Positions 18,891 to 27,873 of a stretch of DNA of 64,000 bases are shown piece by piece. The position numbers and the translations under genes were made by a program. Positions within the stretch are counted from its first letter, which is position 1; each line of letters begins with the position of its first letter. The notes under the pieces were generated by a model. It did not search any database, was not told where the DNA came from, and saw only the letters and a program-made list of their open reading frames with translations. This DNA comes from Neolewinella antarctica (GTDB taxonomy: Bacteria; Bacteroidota; Bacteroidia; Chitinophagales; Saprospiraceae), in NCBI RefSeq assembly GCF_011927835.1, contig NZ_JAATJH010000002.1:761915-825914 (forward strand), in the 5' to 3' direction.

Positions 18891-19856
18891 ATGACCAGCT
18901 ATTACGCCTACCGGAGCGCACGTTTGGAACAGTTGGAAGCACGCGAAGATGGCTGTTGGATCCAGCTTTGCCCACCTTTCGTCGTGGATGAATTGAAGGA
19001 CCTGGCCGCCCGCCATGACTTGCCGCTCGATTTTCTTACCGACCCCCTCGACACCGACGAGCGGTCCCGCTACCAACGCGAGGAAGCGGACCGGTTAATT
19101 GTGGTCAACACCCCGGTGCTTTCTACGGTAGAAGGGAGTGAGGAGGCTAACGAAGGAATCTACGTCACCGTCCCGCTCGGTATCATCATCACGCCCCGCA
19201 ACGTGATCACCATCACCAGCAACGAGAACCATCCGGTGCTAAGGCTCTTTTCGGAAAATAAGATTAAAAATGTCGACCCGCAGCAACAGGCAAAATTCGT
19301 GCTGCGCATTTTGGAGAATACGGTTTACCGGTACCTGACCTGTCTAAAACGGCTGAACATCAAACGTAATTTAATCGAGCAGGAACTGTACGACAGCAGC
19401 CGTAATCGCGAATTGAAACAATTGCTGAGTATTGAAAAGTCCCTCGTTTATTTCATTAACGCGCTGAACGGTAACGAACTCCTCAAAGCCAAAATGAAAC
19501 GGACCGATTTTCTAATTATCCGCCACGACGAGGACCTAACGGACCTGTTCGAAGACATCATTATCGACAACGGCCAGGCGTTGGAAATGGCGAACATCTA
19601 CACGAACATCCTGAACGGGACGATGGATGCCTACGGTAGCATTATCAGCAACAACCTAAACATCACCATTCAGCGCCTTACACTCATCACGATCGTCCTG
19701 ACCGTGCCGATGGTCGTCGCCTCCTTTTTCGGCATGAACGTTGCCGTCCCTTTCCAGGGGGAATCGAACTTATTTGCGTTTTTGGCCATCATTCTAATCT
19801 CCGTTCTGCTTAGTTTCGGGACGATTTACTATTTCCGGCGGCAGCGTATGTTTTAA
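18891..19856 (+). CDS. CorA-family divalent cation (Mg2+/Co2+) channel
   Basis: A 321-residue CorA-type channel protein. The N-terminal cytosolic domain (about residues 1-255) is alpha/beta and then long-helical; two membrane helices occupy the last 60 residues. The selectivity motif GMN is at residues 281-283 at the end of the first helix (FFGMNVAVPF). CorA pentamers usually import Mg2+. A zinc-exporting ZntB-like role cannot be ruled out because the residue after GMN is Val rather than Phe. I chose the ATG at 18891 over one 30 bases upstream because it sits properly downstream of the promoter and the family alignment begins there. Confidence 0.9.
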   Translation: MTSYYAYRSARLEQLEAREDGCWIQLCPPFVVDELKDLAARHDLPLDFLTDPLDTDERSRYQREEADRLIVVNTPVLSTVEGSEEANEGIYVTVPLGIIITPRNVITITSNENHPVLRLFSENKIKNVDPQQQAKFVLRILENTVYRYLTCLKRLNIKRNLIEQELYDSSRNRELKQLLSIEKSLVYFINALNGNELLKAKMKRTDFLIIRHDEDLTDLFEDIIIDNGQALEMANIYTNILNGTMDAYGSIISNNLNITIQRLTLITIVLTVPMVVASFFGMNVAVPFQGESNLFAFLAIILISVLLSFGTIYYFRRQRMF

Positions 19857-19888
19857 TGGGTTTAAATACGTAGCCAAAGATGCCTTAG

Positions 19889-19904
19889 GCGCGGTCGCGG
19901 GTGC
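19889..19904 (+). repeat. GC-rich 16-mer (family 1), exact copy
   Basis: Exact GCGCGGTCGCGGGTGC, 33 bases after the CorA stop codon. Confidence 0.8.
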
Positions 19905-19982
19905 AGGGTAAATTACGGAGGAGCAAACTGTCGCGGGTAATTGGCCGGGTTATAATTAAACCACTACGCTAAGTAGTTGGAG

Positions 19983-20104
19983 AATATTATCGTAACATTT
20001 TAACGAGCGTAGCGAACTGACTCGTCTTCCCTCTACCTTTGGACGCGTCGACCCTGTCGTAAGCCCGGGGGAGAGGGTTACAAGATGTACGTTCGATATT
20101 GCCC
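19983..20104. mobile_element. short element with GGACGCGTCGACC core (family 3), copy A
   Basis: About 120 bases. The core at 20025-20081 (GGACGCGTCGACC, then GTAAGCCCGGGGGAGAGGG) is shared with copies at 33431-33555 and 33611-33669. The ends AATATTATCGTAACATTTT and (complement) CAATATCGAACGTACATCTT are imperfect inverted repeats, as in non-autonomous transposable elements. No transposase is encoded. It fills part of the 437-base gap after the CorA-like gene. Confidence 0.6.
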
Positions 20105-20127
20105 AAGTAACTGACCTCACGCAACCG

Positions 20128-20253
20128 GATTATGGCACATAAACACAAAAACACACAAGAATAAGTAAACGGTGCTTTGGCGTAGCCATACACCGATTTT
20201 GTGCTTTTGTGTTTTGCTTCGCAGTACTTCGTGCTATGTGGCGAAATAATCTG
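20128..20253. repeat. A/T-rich hairpin element (family 4), copy 2
   Basis: Left arm GATTATGGCACATAAACAC near 20128-20146 and right arm GTGCTATGTGGCGAAATAAT near 20231-20250 are complementary, with internal words ACAAAAACACACAAG and TTTTGTGCTTTTGTG also complementary. It shares its right end (CTATGTGGC...ATAATCTGC) with the copy at 60335-60456. Confidence 0.65.
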
Positions 20254-20293
20254 CGTAACATTAGTATGTAATTGATCCAGAAATAGCGTACGT

Positions 20294-22138
20294 CTACCGG
20301 ATAATAATCTTTTGCGTCCGGTAATCACTCGAGTTCACGTCGAAGCGAATGGTATAAATTCCCGGTGGAACCCGCCCAAAGCGAATCTTAATTCGGGTAT
20401 CCCGCCGGCCGATCAGTACGGCTGAATCCTGCATGATTCGCTGGCCACCAACGTTAAAGACAGAATAGCTGACCCTTCCGTCGGTCGGCGCGTAAACCTG
20501 CACGGTCGTTTCCTCCGTGGCCGGGTTGGGGAAGGCATTACCGACGGACCAATCGCCGAGCGCACTACCCGTCAAACGAGCCGTCCGCGCTGGCGAATAC
20601 TCAAAATTCCCGTCCAAATCTCGCTGCTTGAGGCGGTAGTAGTATAGAGGTCCGGTGACGACGTCCGAATCCGCCAGCACGTAGTCGTGAACCCCCGCAC
20701 CATCATCAGTCGTTGCGGTAACCCAGCCGATGCGCCGGAAAGTTTTGCCGTCCTCGCTCCGCTGTACTTCAAAACCATCGTTATTCTCTTCCAGCGTGGT
20801 CTGCCAGGCCAGGTTGATTTGTTTGCGATCGCCCGCCGCGGTAAAGTTCAGTAGTTCTACGGGTAGCGCACTCGCGCAGCCGTTGGCGACGGGTAAATAG
20901 ACAAACCCAGGGTAAAGAAGCGTACGAACATCTGCTTCCCGGACGCCAAACCAGTCCGTCAGCACCGACCCGTAAACGTCGCGAAAGTCGTACTGCATCG
21001 GCACGCCTTCGTTCTGGTCAATCTGCGTATCGATTGTCGGATTATCACCGAGGACGGTTCCGCTTACGCAGTTACCGAACAGAAACATCGGGGCGGCCGT
21101 GCCGTGGTCCGTTCCGTTACTGCCGTTAGACCGAATGCGGCGGCCAAACTCACTGAAGGTCATCCCCAAAACCCGGTCGGCGATGCCCTGCTCCTCCAGG
21201 TCCGTTTGAAAAGCAGCGATACCGTCGGAAAGCTGGCCGAGCAGATCTGCATGTCTTCCTTGCGTGGTGTTGTTGCCGTTTACCTGCGTTGCGTGGGTAT
21301 CAAAGCCACCCAGCTGAACGACGTACACTTGCGTCTGTAGTCCGCCGCTAATCAGGCGAACGACGTTTTGAAGTTGCTCGCGCAGTGGGCCGGGTTGGTA
21401 GGTTGCACTGGTGGCCCCTGATTCGGCCGCCGCCTTGATCACGACACCATATTCGTTGGTTTGCTCGATGGCCGTTCTCAGAAAATCGAGCTGGTCACCG
21501 TAATTATCGTCGGGTAGCGGGGTGTTGCCCCCGGGAGCGAGGAGCGTCAATTCACTCGGGTTTTTGACCGTTTGGCTGACGTTGGTGACGTAGCCCTGGC
21601 ACGTCGCGTTACCGATGTTACCCATCGATATGGCGGGTGGGTGGGGTTGACTACTGGTCGGAAAATCAGTGGGAAACCCCACAAATTCAGTTTCCAGGTG
21701 CCGCGCCACCCAACCCGTCTCCAGGGTGGTGGTGGCGTTGGAGCCACTCGTCCAGATATCCGCGCTGCGGAAGTGGCTGCGGTTTTGGTTGGGGTAGCCT
21801 ACGTCCTGGACGATGCTCATCTTTCCTTCCGTAAATAGCCCCTGCATCCCACCCATTCTGGAGTGTAAGGCAAGGCTCGTCGTTAGTGCCTTGAGCGATG
21901 ATTTGGGTTGGTAGACGTTGGGTCGGACGTTCTGTAAAGCGCCCATCTGGTCAATGGGAACGAGGGTGTTGAGCCCGTCGTTGCCACCGTTCAACTGGAT
22001 GAGTACGAGAACGCGATCGGACCCGGGGGGCAACAAATTGGTGAGGAAGGAGGAGCCGGCAGCCTGGATGCCCGAAAAGCCGGCCAGTAGCGGTAGGCTA
22101 AGCGCACCGCCGCGGCGAAGAAAGTTTCTACGATCCAT
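20294..22138 (-). CDS. DUF1501 protein with T9SS type A sorting domain
   Basis: A 614-residue secreted protein. The N-terminus DRRNFLRRGG followed by a hydrophobic stretch resembles a Tat signal. Residues about 30-400 match DUF1501, a sulfatase-like-fold family of unknown function (VLIQLNGGNDGLNTLVP; MTFSEFGRRIRSNGSNGTDHG). A fibronectin-like segment follows (about 440-530), then a type IX sorting domain from about 533 (NAFPNPATEETTVQVYA to YTIRFDVNSS). It is therefore expected to cross the outer membrane through T9SS. It lies 81 bases downstream of the DUF1800 gene on the same strand; the two families commonly occur as a pair. Confidence 0.87.
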   Translation of the reverse strand: MDRRNFLRRGGALSLPLLAGFSGIQAAGSSFLTNLLPPGSDRVLVLIQLNGGNDGLNTLVPIDQMGALQNVRPNVYQPKSSLKALTTSLALHSRMGGMQGLFTEGKMSIVQDVGYPNQNRSHFRSADIWTSGSNATTTLETGWVARHLETEFVGFPTDFPTSSQPHPPAISMGNIGNATCQGYVTNVSQTVKNPSELTLLAPGGNTPLPDDNYGDQLDFLRTAIEQTNEYGVVIKAAAESGATSATYQPGPLREQLQNVVRLISGGLQTQVYVVQLGGFDTHATQVNGNNTTQGRHADLLGQLSDGIAAFQTDLEEQGIADRVLGMTFSEFGRRIRSNGSNGTDHGTAAPMFLFGNCVSGTVLGDNPTIDTQIDQNEGVPMQYDFRDVYGSVLTDWFGVREADVRTLLYPGFVYLPVANGCASALPVELLNFTAAGDRKQINLAWQTTLEENNDGFEVQRSEDGKTFRRIGWVTATTDDGAGVHDYVLADSDVVTGPLYYYRLKQRDLDGNFEYSPARTARLTGSALGDWSVGNAFPNPATEETTVQVYAPTDGRVSYSVFNVGGQRIMQDSAVLIGRRDTRIKIRFGRVPPGIYTIRFDVNSSDYRTQKIIIR

Positions 22139-22219
22139 GATGGATGGGTATTAAATCGAAGCCTGGCCACCGGCGATAAAGAGCCGGGGCAATCAGAAGA
22201 AGAGACTTCGGAAGATTAG

Positions 22220-23908
22220 TTATTGAAGGTGGAATTCAGCCATGCTGAACAGCGCGCGGAAGAACGACTTAATGTTGTTCGTTAGCGGCCGGGTAATGTC
22301 CGGGTTGGACGGGCTGGCCAGGTAGCTGTTCCACTGGATGGTCCATTCCCGGTCCTGCTGGCCGCGGAGCAACTCGTTCTTAAGGGCGTCGAACTGGTCG
22401 GGGTGCAACTCACGTGGAAGGAAGATGTCGATACATTCCTGAACGACCTCGATCACGTCTTCCGGAATGGTGAGTCGCTCGACGAACTCAAGCCAACCAA
22501 GCCCTCGCGGCTTGTATTCCCCCCCCTCGATCTGTACGTAAATACCCTGGTACGTCAAATCCCGCACTGATTTACGTCGCAACTGTAGGGAAGCTGAGCC
22601 AATCCAATTCCGGTAGTAGTTCGGTGCCTGGTAGTACGCCTTCCACCCCGCTACGGTAGGGAGGGTGAAGACGTCCATGTCCGCCGAGGAGGCCCACCCG
22701 AAATAAGCGGTACCAATGTTATAGATGGTCCTGATCTGGCTGGAATTGGGGTTATTCGCCAAGCTGAGATCAAGATGCTCAAAACCGTGCAGTGGTCGTA
22801 GTATCGACAGGTAGTATTCGTAGGGGTTCTTGATGAAGGGGCCCCGTACGTTTATGTCGTAAAAATGCTTACTACCCAATAATTCGCGGAGTGTAGCGGC
22901 TACGTTGAAATTGTTGGCCGTCATGAACTGGGCGAGTGGGGTAATCACGGTGTCCTCAACTTCCGAAGTAATGTCAGAATACACGAAATAACGGTACAAT
23001 TCCCGGCAAATAGCCCGGGCCGTCTCCGGTTGCTGAAAAATAATCGCGATCAAATCTTTATACTCGTCGGCACCATTACTGACGATCACCGCATTACCAA
23101 AGTGGCGGCTCAACTGTTTCGGTTCCAGGTTGGGGTTGCGCGGGTCGGTCTCATCGTCGTGCGTCTGATCGTTGAAGAAGCTGTCGACCGGTCCGCTGTC
23201 TCTACTGAACAGCCTGCGGGTGCGCCAACCGGTCAGAATACGGGCGGCGGTGCGGATGTCCTGCTCGGTATAATTTGTGTAGTCTCCCTCGCCAATTTGG
23301 GGCCCCTTTTGGATGGTAAATAATTCTAACAATTCCCGAGCGTAGTTCTCATTCGGTTCGTACTTACTCGACCAGTCACCGTTGAGAAAATACAGCATCG
23401 CCGGGTGGACGGTAATTTTCTCGATCATCGTCTGAAAGCTGGCGCCACCGAACTCACGAAATAGCTGGATATACTGATACTCAGCACGGTGATCGCTGAC
23501 TTCCGCCATGCCGAAGTGATTGATCCAGAACAAGGTCAGTCGCTCGTTAATCGTGCAAGGGCTATCGATAAGGTTATTAACGTACCACCCCCGCAGGGAC
23601 GGGTAACGGTATTTGCCTACGTCGACACCCGCGACGTAAGGGGAGTTGACCCACGTCTTACCAACGGCGACATTGGGGTCCTGAGTGAAAAAATGGTTGA
23701 TCGGGGGCGGCGGCAGGGCAGGGGGGGCGAATAATTTATCCAACGTAGCGGATAAACCACTGGTAGAAGCCTCAAGGATTTCCTGGCGTTTTGGTCCCAT
23801 TATGGAACGGCGGAGTAGGTGGGCAGCTTGTGCTTTGCCCCACGGTCCATTATAGCCAGGTAGTCCATTGACGGCAGCCGGTGCAACGGTTGCGGTTAAC
23901 GTACTCAA
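22220..23908 (-). CDS. DUF1800 family protein
   Basis: A 562-residue protein of the DUF1800 family, function unknown, normally encoded next to DUF1501. Visible landmarks are AQAAHLLRRSIMGPK near the N-terminus, FWINHFGMAEVSD, NENYARELLELFTIQKG, and the ARILTGWRTRR segment, all characteristic. No convincing signal peptide is seen: the N-terminus is MSTLTATVAPAAV, so either export is leaderless or the true start is not obvious. It heads a two-gene unit with the DUF1501 gene, driven by the promoter at 24035-24066. A role in handling large secreted or cell-surface proteins has been speculated for the pair, but I cannot support that from sequence. Confidence 0.87.
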   Translation of the reverse strand: MSTLTATVAPAAVNGLPGYNGPWGKAQAAHLLRRSIMGPKRQEILEASTSGLSATLDKLFAPPALPPPPINHFFTQDPNVAVGKTWVNSPYVAGVDVGKYRYPSLRGWYVNNLIDSPCTINERLTLFWINHFGMAEVSDHRAEYQYIQLFREFGGASFQTMIEKITVHPAMLYFLNGDWSSKYEPNENYARELLELFTIQKGPQIGEGDYTNYTEQDIRTAARILTGWRTRRLFSRDSGPVDSFFNDQTHDDETDPRNPNLEPKQLSRHFGNAVIVSNGADEYKDLIAIIFQQPETARAICRELYRYFVYSDITSEVEDTVITPLAQFMTANNFNVAATLRELLGSKHFYDINVRGPFIKNPYEYYLSILRPLHGFEHLDLSLANNPNSSQIRTIYNIGTAYFGWASSADMDVFTLPTVAGWKAYYQAPNYYRNWIGSASLQLRRKSVRDLTYQGIYVQIEGGEYKPRGLGWLEFVERLTIPEDVIEVVQECIDIFLPRELHPDQFDALKNELLRGQQDREWTIQWNSYLASPSNPDITRPLTNNIKSFFRALFSMAEFHLQ

Positions 23909-24034
23909 TGTAAAAGAGGAATTTAAAAGTAGGATGAGTCCACCGTTTTTGCGGCGGAACGAGAGAGGATGAAATCTAAATTTTTAAAGTCGGGGAAAAT
24001 TCAAATATTACGTAAACTACTAGTAGAATAATTT

Positions 24035-24066
24035 CAAATATACTACACTGCGGTCTAAACCACAAA
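24035..24066 (-). promoter_or_regulatory. Bacteroidota-type promoter for the DUF1800-DUF1501 unit
   Basis: On the minus strand TTTG (24066-24063) and TATATTTG (24042-24035) are 20 bases apart, a full match to TTTG-N19-21-TAnnTTTG. The predicted RNA start is near 24028, about 120 bases before the gene. The rest of the 345-base interval 23909-24253 is A/T-rich and shows no gene. Confidence 0.65.
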
Positions 24067-24253
24067 GAGCCGAACAGTGAGCTTGGTTAAGAATTACCGC
24101 AATTGCACGGATTACTTAGGCACTGGCCCGTTTAACGCGAAACATTTAACTAAATAAATCCACGCCCCTTACTATTATCTACCAAAATTAAGTCACTTTC
24201 GGTATCGGAAGCCCAACCGATTGTTACCCGTTGCGGGCGGGTCGTGACCCCGG

Positions 24254-25312
24254 TTACAACACGCTACTGAACTGCCGTAAAAACCGGACGTCGTTCTCGA
24301 ACATCAGCCTGATGTCGGTAATGTTGTACAACAACATCGCTTGCCGTTCGATGCCCATCCCGAACGCGTAACCGGAGTAGATCTCCGGGTCGATCCCGCA
24401 GTTGATGAGTACCTGAGGGTCCACCATGCCGCAGCCGAGGATCTCGAGCCAGCCGGTGCCCTTCGTGATGCGGTAATCGTGCTCCGTTTCCAGGCCCCAC
24501 CAGATGTCCATTTCGGCGCTGGGCTCGGTGAAGGGGAAGTAGCTGGGGCGGAGACGAATCTTAGTCTGATCCCCGTACATCTCCCGGGCGAAGTGGAGTA
24601 GCGTAGCCTTCATGTCGGCAAAACTCACCTTCTCGGCTACGTAAAGACCTTCCACCTGGTGGAACTGCGCGTGACTGCGGGCGCTGATCGTTTCGTTGCG
24701 GTAGACGCGGCCGGGGGCGATGATGCGGATCGGCGGCGGCTCGTTTTCCATCGTGCGGGCCTGGACGGAGCTGGTGTGCGTCCGCAGTAGCATGTCGGTG
24801 TTTTTTGGGCCGGCGGGCATGTTTTCGCCGACGTAAAAAGTGTCCTGCATGTCCCGCGCCGGGTGGTCTTCGGGCGTGTTCATGGCCGAAAAGTTGTGCC
24901 AGTCATCCTCGATTTCCGGCCCCTCCGCCACGGTAAAGCCAATGCGCCCGAAGATCGAAATGATGCGCCGCATCGTCAGTGCGATGGGGTGGCGACTGCC
25001 GAGGGGGAGGGCTTCGGCCGGTGCCGTCAGGTCTAACCCTGTACCCGCGACCGCGCCCGCCTGCTCCGCCGTGGCGGCCTGTAATGCATCGAATTTATCC
25101 TGCGCGGTCTGCTTGGCCTTATTGACGAGTTGTCCAAAAGCGCGCTTCTCTTCGTTCGGAATGTTGCGCATTTCCCCCATCAGGGGCTTCAGGATATTCT
25201 TCGAGCCGAGGTACTTGATGCGGAACGCCTCCACCTCGGGGGCGGTCGTGGCGGTGTGCTGATTGATCTCCTCGATGAGGGCTGCTACGCGGGTAAAAAC
25301 TTCTGGGGCCAT
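24254..25312 (-). CDS. pheS: phenylalanyl-tRNA synthetase alpha subunit
   Basis: Catalytic subunit of PheRS, which charges tRNA-Phe as an alpha2beta2 tetramer; cytosolic. At 352 residues, its length is normal. The N-terminal coiled coil (about 1-85) is followed by the class II catalytic core with motif 1 (GSRHPIALTMRRI), motif 2 (YRNETISARSHAQFHQVEGL) and motif 3 (GMGIERQAMLLYNI). I placed the start at 25312 (MAPEVF) because the longer frame adds 63 residues with no family match. A TATATTTG element ends 6 bases before this ATG. A near-copy of the 16-mer repeat lies in frame at 25041-25056, encoding the AGAVAGTG linker between the coiled coil and core. pheT is not in the window. Confidence 0.96.
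   Translation of the reverse strand: MAPEVFTRVAALIEEINQHTATTAPEVEAFRIKYLGSKNILKPLMGEMRNIPNEEKRAFGQLVNKAKQTAQDKFDALQAATAEQAGAVAGTGLDLTAPAEALPLGSRHPIALTMRRIISIFGRIGFTVAEGPEIEDDWHNFSAMNTPEDHPARDMQDTFYVGENMPAGPKNTDMLLRTHTSSVQARTMENEPPPIRIIAPGRVYRNETISARSHAQFHQVEGLYVAEKVSFADMKATLLHFAREMYGDQTKIRLRPSYFPFTEPSAEMDIWWGLETEHDYRITKGTGWLEILGCGMVDPQVLINCGIDPEIYSGYAFGMGIERQAMLLYNITDIRLMFENDVRFLRQFSSVL
25041..25056 (-). repeat. GC-rich 16-mer (family 1), near copy inside pheS
   Basis: Reads GCGCGGTCGCGGGTAC on the coding strand, one mismatch from consensus, encoding part of AGAVAGTG in the linker before the catalytic core. Confidence 0.65.
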
Positions 25313-25318
25313 AGGGCG

Positions 25319-25326
25319 CAAATATA
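25319..25326 (-). promoter_or_regulatory. candidate -7 element directly before pheS
   Basis: TATATTTG on the minus strand, 6 bases from the ATG at 25312; implies a leaderless or near-leaderless transcript. Confidence 0.5.
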
Positions 25327-25474
25327 GGGTAATTGGGCGCGGGCGCAGGTGCCGCGTCGGTACGGAATAGGAGCAATGCACTTCACGCCCGGAGATCGAT
25401 TGTTGAGTAAATAAGTATTGCGCCTTCCCGCCCGGTAAACAAAACGTTCGGCCCGCACGCCGTATCCTTACCCC

Positions 25475-26719
25475 ATGCTGACGCGCCACCGTGTTGAACA
25501 CTACCGACTTTACCTGTACCTGCTGATGCTCGCCAGCGCGCTGTTCGGGTTGGTGATTTCACCACCGGTCCTGTCCGTCGGGCTGATTGGCATCGTCGTA
25601 CTGGGTTTGTTAGACCCGCTTGCTGGTATCAACCCGGCCTGGCGCGCGGGGATTGCCCGCCATTTAGGAAGCCCCGTCCCGCTCGCCCTGATCGCGCTCT
25701 ACCTGCTGCTACTGTTCGGCTGGTGGCAGACGGAGGACTGGCCTTACTACTTCGAGCGCTTGCGCATTAAGGTGCCATTACTGAGTCTGCCAATCGTTTG
25801 GCCGGGCCTACCCAAGTTGAGCGACCGGCTGGAGGGTGCCGTTTTTGGTGGCTTCGGGCTATTCGTGGGGCTCGTCCTTGGCGGTGTAATCATCAACTAT
25901 GGTCTGCACTTCGAAGAAATCAATAATTTGATTCGCATGGGGCAGTCCGTTCCCGTGCCGCGCAACCATATTCGGTTTAGTCTGCTCGTCGCAATTGCCG
26001 CGCTGCTAGCCGTGCGCGCACGGGGTTTACGGGCGTTCGGGTGGCGAAATACCTGGTGGTACGTAGCGGGGTTCTTGTTTTTGGGCCTGCACTTGCTCGC
26101 GGTCAGGAGTGGCCTGGTGGGCGCGTACGCGGGTGCCTTGGTGTTGGGGTTAGCGAGCGCATGGCGAAGGGGGCGTTGGCTCCCGGCCGCAGCCGTGATC
26201 GGTGGGTTGTGCGTACTGCCCGTCGTGGCTTACATCGCGGTGCCGAGCTTCCAAACGAAGCTCGACTACGTACGCTACGAGCTTTTCCACCGCAACGCGG
26301 CGGACGATGAACTCGAATACAGCGACGAAGGCCGGTTGACGAGCATCCGGGTGGGCTGGTCGATCTTTCGGGACCACCCCGTCGTGGGCGTGGGGCCGGG
26401 AAATATGCTCGCGGCAACTGATCGACGGTACGCGGAAATTTTGCCGGGCAAGAAGGGAAAGCGACCGCACAACCAGTTCGTGAGCGCGCTCGCCGGCAGC
26501 GGGGTTATCGGTGGCGTTGTCACAATCGGTGTATTTATCGTACTGTTTCTAGTTGGCCTCCGGCGAAGGGACGCCGTGTTCCTCGCCGTCGTCACCGTGT
26601 TCTTTCTGAGTTGCCTGGTGGAGAACACGCTGGAGAATACGGTGGGGGTTTCCGCCTTTTCTCTCTTGTTGTTGCTGATTTGGGAACCCGGAGTTGAGAG
26701 AAAGAAGAAGGTATTCTGA
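25475..26719 (+). CDS. O-antigen ligase family (Wzy/WaaL-like) membrane protein
   Basis: A 414-residue polytopic inner-membrane protein with about 10-12 helices. A long periplasmic loop (about residues 255-345) contains GVGPGNM and the family signature RPHNQFVSALAGSGVIG with His332, as in O-antigen ligases and polymerases. Such proteins transfer or polymerise lipid-linked glycans in the periplasm. Whether this is a ligase (WaaL) or a polymerase (Wzy) cannot be decided from sequence. It is divergent from pheS, with no other glycan genes immediately beside it. The flippase at 11564 and the sugar transferase at 62690 are the only possible pathway partners in the window. Confidence 0.82.
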   Translation: MLTRHRVEHYRLYLYLLMLASALFGLVISPPVLSVGLIGIVVLGLLDPLAGINPAWRAGIARHLGSPVPLALIALYLLLLFGWWQTEDWPYYFERLRIKVPLLSLPIVWPGLPKLSDRLEGAVFGGFGLFVGLVLGGVIINYGLHFEEINNLIRMGQSVPVPRNHIRFSLLVAIAALLAVRARGLRAFGWRNTWWYVAGFLFLGLHLLAVRSGLVGAYAGALVLGLASAWRRGRWLPAAAVIGGLCVLPVVAYIAVPSFQTKLDYVRYELFHRNAADDELEYSDEGRLTSIRVGWSIFRDHPVVGVGPGNMLAATDRRYAEILPGKKGKRPHNQFVSALAGSGVIGGVVTIGVFIVLFLVGLRRRDAVFLAVVTVFFLSCLVENTLENTVGVSAFSLLLLLIWEPGVERKKKVF

Positions 26720-26817
26720 ATTTATCAGTTGACGATAAATCGGAACACCGTAAACGTGGGAACGAGCCCCCACGCAGCGGCAGACGACCATCCGGGTCTA
26801 AGCGTTAGAAACAAAGG

Positions 26818-27117
26818 TCATTCCATCCCCATGACTAAATTTGCCTCCATCACCTCGGGGTCTTTCCGGAAATGCTTTTTGATCTTCTTAAAGAAGGCTT
26901 CGTGCTCGTCGTCGGCGACGTGTTGCTCGAAGTAGTCGTAGTTTTCCCAGCATTCCATCGTGGCGAATTTGCTGGGGTCATCTTTGTCCTGAATGAGGTA
27001 AAAGAAAAGGCAACCGAGTTTGGCCCGGCTAGCTTTGGCGTGTTTCTTGAAGATCGGGTAAGCTTTATCGGCCTTCTTGAGGTCGAACTTGGCAATCAGG
27101 TAGAGTTGCTTGGACAT
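26818..27117 (-). CDS. antibiotic biosynthesis monooxygenase (ABM)-like small protein
   Basis: A 99-residue cytosolic protein with the ferredoxin-like alpha/beta fold pattern of ABM-domain proteins: a first strand QLYLIAKFDLK, an amphipathic helix, then FFYLIQDKDDPSKFATMECWENYDYFEQHV, where the central E-x-W segment and the following helix are typical. The family contains quinol monooxygenases and heme-degrading or stress-related enzymes, often as dimers; the sequence does not tell which. I chose the Met at 27117 (MSKQLY) as the start; an in-frame Met six codons upstream is possible. The secreted-protein gene at 27155-27751 lies 37 bases upstream on the same strand, so the two may be co-transcribed. 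Confidence 0.7.
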   Translation of the reverse strand: MSKQLYLIAKFDLKKADKAYPIFKKHAKASRAKLGCLFFYLIQDKDDPSKFATMECWENYDYFEQHVADDEHEAFFKKIKKHFRKDPEVMEANLVMGME

Positions 27118-27154
27118 GGGTACTAATGTTTCCATCCTTACGGAGCTCGGCCAC

Positions 27155-27751
27155 TTATTGTTCCCCCGGCGGATCGAAGAGGCGGAAGGAATCAAAAAAC
27201 TTACTCGCCGAGCCGTTAGGTCCGCTCGCCTTTAAGGAAAACACCTTTAGCTCGTAGTACCGATTTCCGGCAACGACGGCCAGCGTACGGGCCGTGGCTT
27301 TACCGTCGTTGTAGTCGATGCGCCACTGGCGGGCGGGGTAGGTGGAAACTTCCTTACCGGAGGCGTAAACGAGGTCGCCCCGCATGGCGATCACGGCTTC
27401 TTCTTCGGTAGAAGCCATAAATTCCTCGATCAGTTCCGTGCTGTCGTGGTGCAGGCTTCCTACGGGATAGTCGACGTAGGACAGGGCGTAGATCACGTTC
27501 TCGGCCTTCGTGGGGTCCGGGACTTCGAAATGGAAGGTATGCAGGACTTGCTCACCGAGCCCACCGTCAAGGGTGTCGACCCGGTGTGCGAAGGGGGCGG
27601 GGCTGAGGAGCTGAAACCTACCGTCGAGGTCGTTGACCTCTGACCAGTATTTATTTTGCTCCCAGGTGCCCTCCGTGATCACGGACGACTTGGCCGTCTG
27701 TGCCAGCAGGGGGGTAACGAGTAGGAACGACAAAACGAATAAGTACTTCAT
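27155..27751 (-). CDS. secreted protein of unknown function
   Basis: A 198-residue protein with a clear signal peptide (MKYLFVLSFLLVTPLLAQ, cleavage expected after LLAQ). The mature part is alpha/beta in pattern: a FQLLSPAPFAHRVDT segment near the N-terminus, then HTFHFEVPDP and YALSYVDYP strands, a helix STELIEEFMAS, and a C-terminal YELKVFS...SKFFDSFRLF segment. The general layout resembles PsbP-like or DUF1795-type periplasmic proteins, but the similarity is too weak to name it. It is followed closely by the ABM-like gene on the same strand. Confidence 0.65.
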   Translation of the reverse strand: MKYLFVLSFLLVTPLLAQTAKSSVITEGTWEQNKYWSEVNDLDGRFQLLSPAPFAHRVDTLDGGLGEQVLHTFHFEVPDPTKAENVIYALSYVDYPVGSLHHDSTELIEEFMASTEEEAVIAMRGDLVYASGKEVSTYPARQWRIDYNDGKATARTLAVVAGNRYYELKVFSLKASGPNGSASKFFDSFRLFDPPGEQ

Positions 27752-27829
27752 GCGGGGGTAAAGACAAGGGCTGCCGCCACCAAGTTGGTTAATGCCGTCC
27801 TAAACTTTGCTCGCTTGCCCGTTTACCCG

Positions 27830-27845
27830 GCACCGGCGTCCGCGC
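27830..27845 (-). repeat. GC-rich 16-mer (family 1), near copy
   Basis: GCACCGGCGTCCGCGC on the plus strand is one base from the GAC variant. Intergenic, 28 bases after the stop of the TonB-C protein (read on the minus strand). Confidence 0.5.
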
Positions 27846-27873
27846 AAACTTATTAACCAGCTCGGAGATGTGC

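Noticed and set aside
25313-25501. 63-residue N-terminal extension of PheS
   Set aside because: Does not resemble PheS, crosses the TATATTTG element and the divergent spacer, and overlaps the O-antigen ligase start.
26755-26774. CGTGGG/CCCACG hairpin between the O-antigen ligase and ABM genes as a terminator
   Set aside because: Short stem, no T-run on either side.
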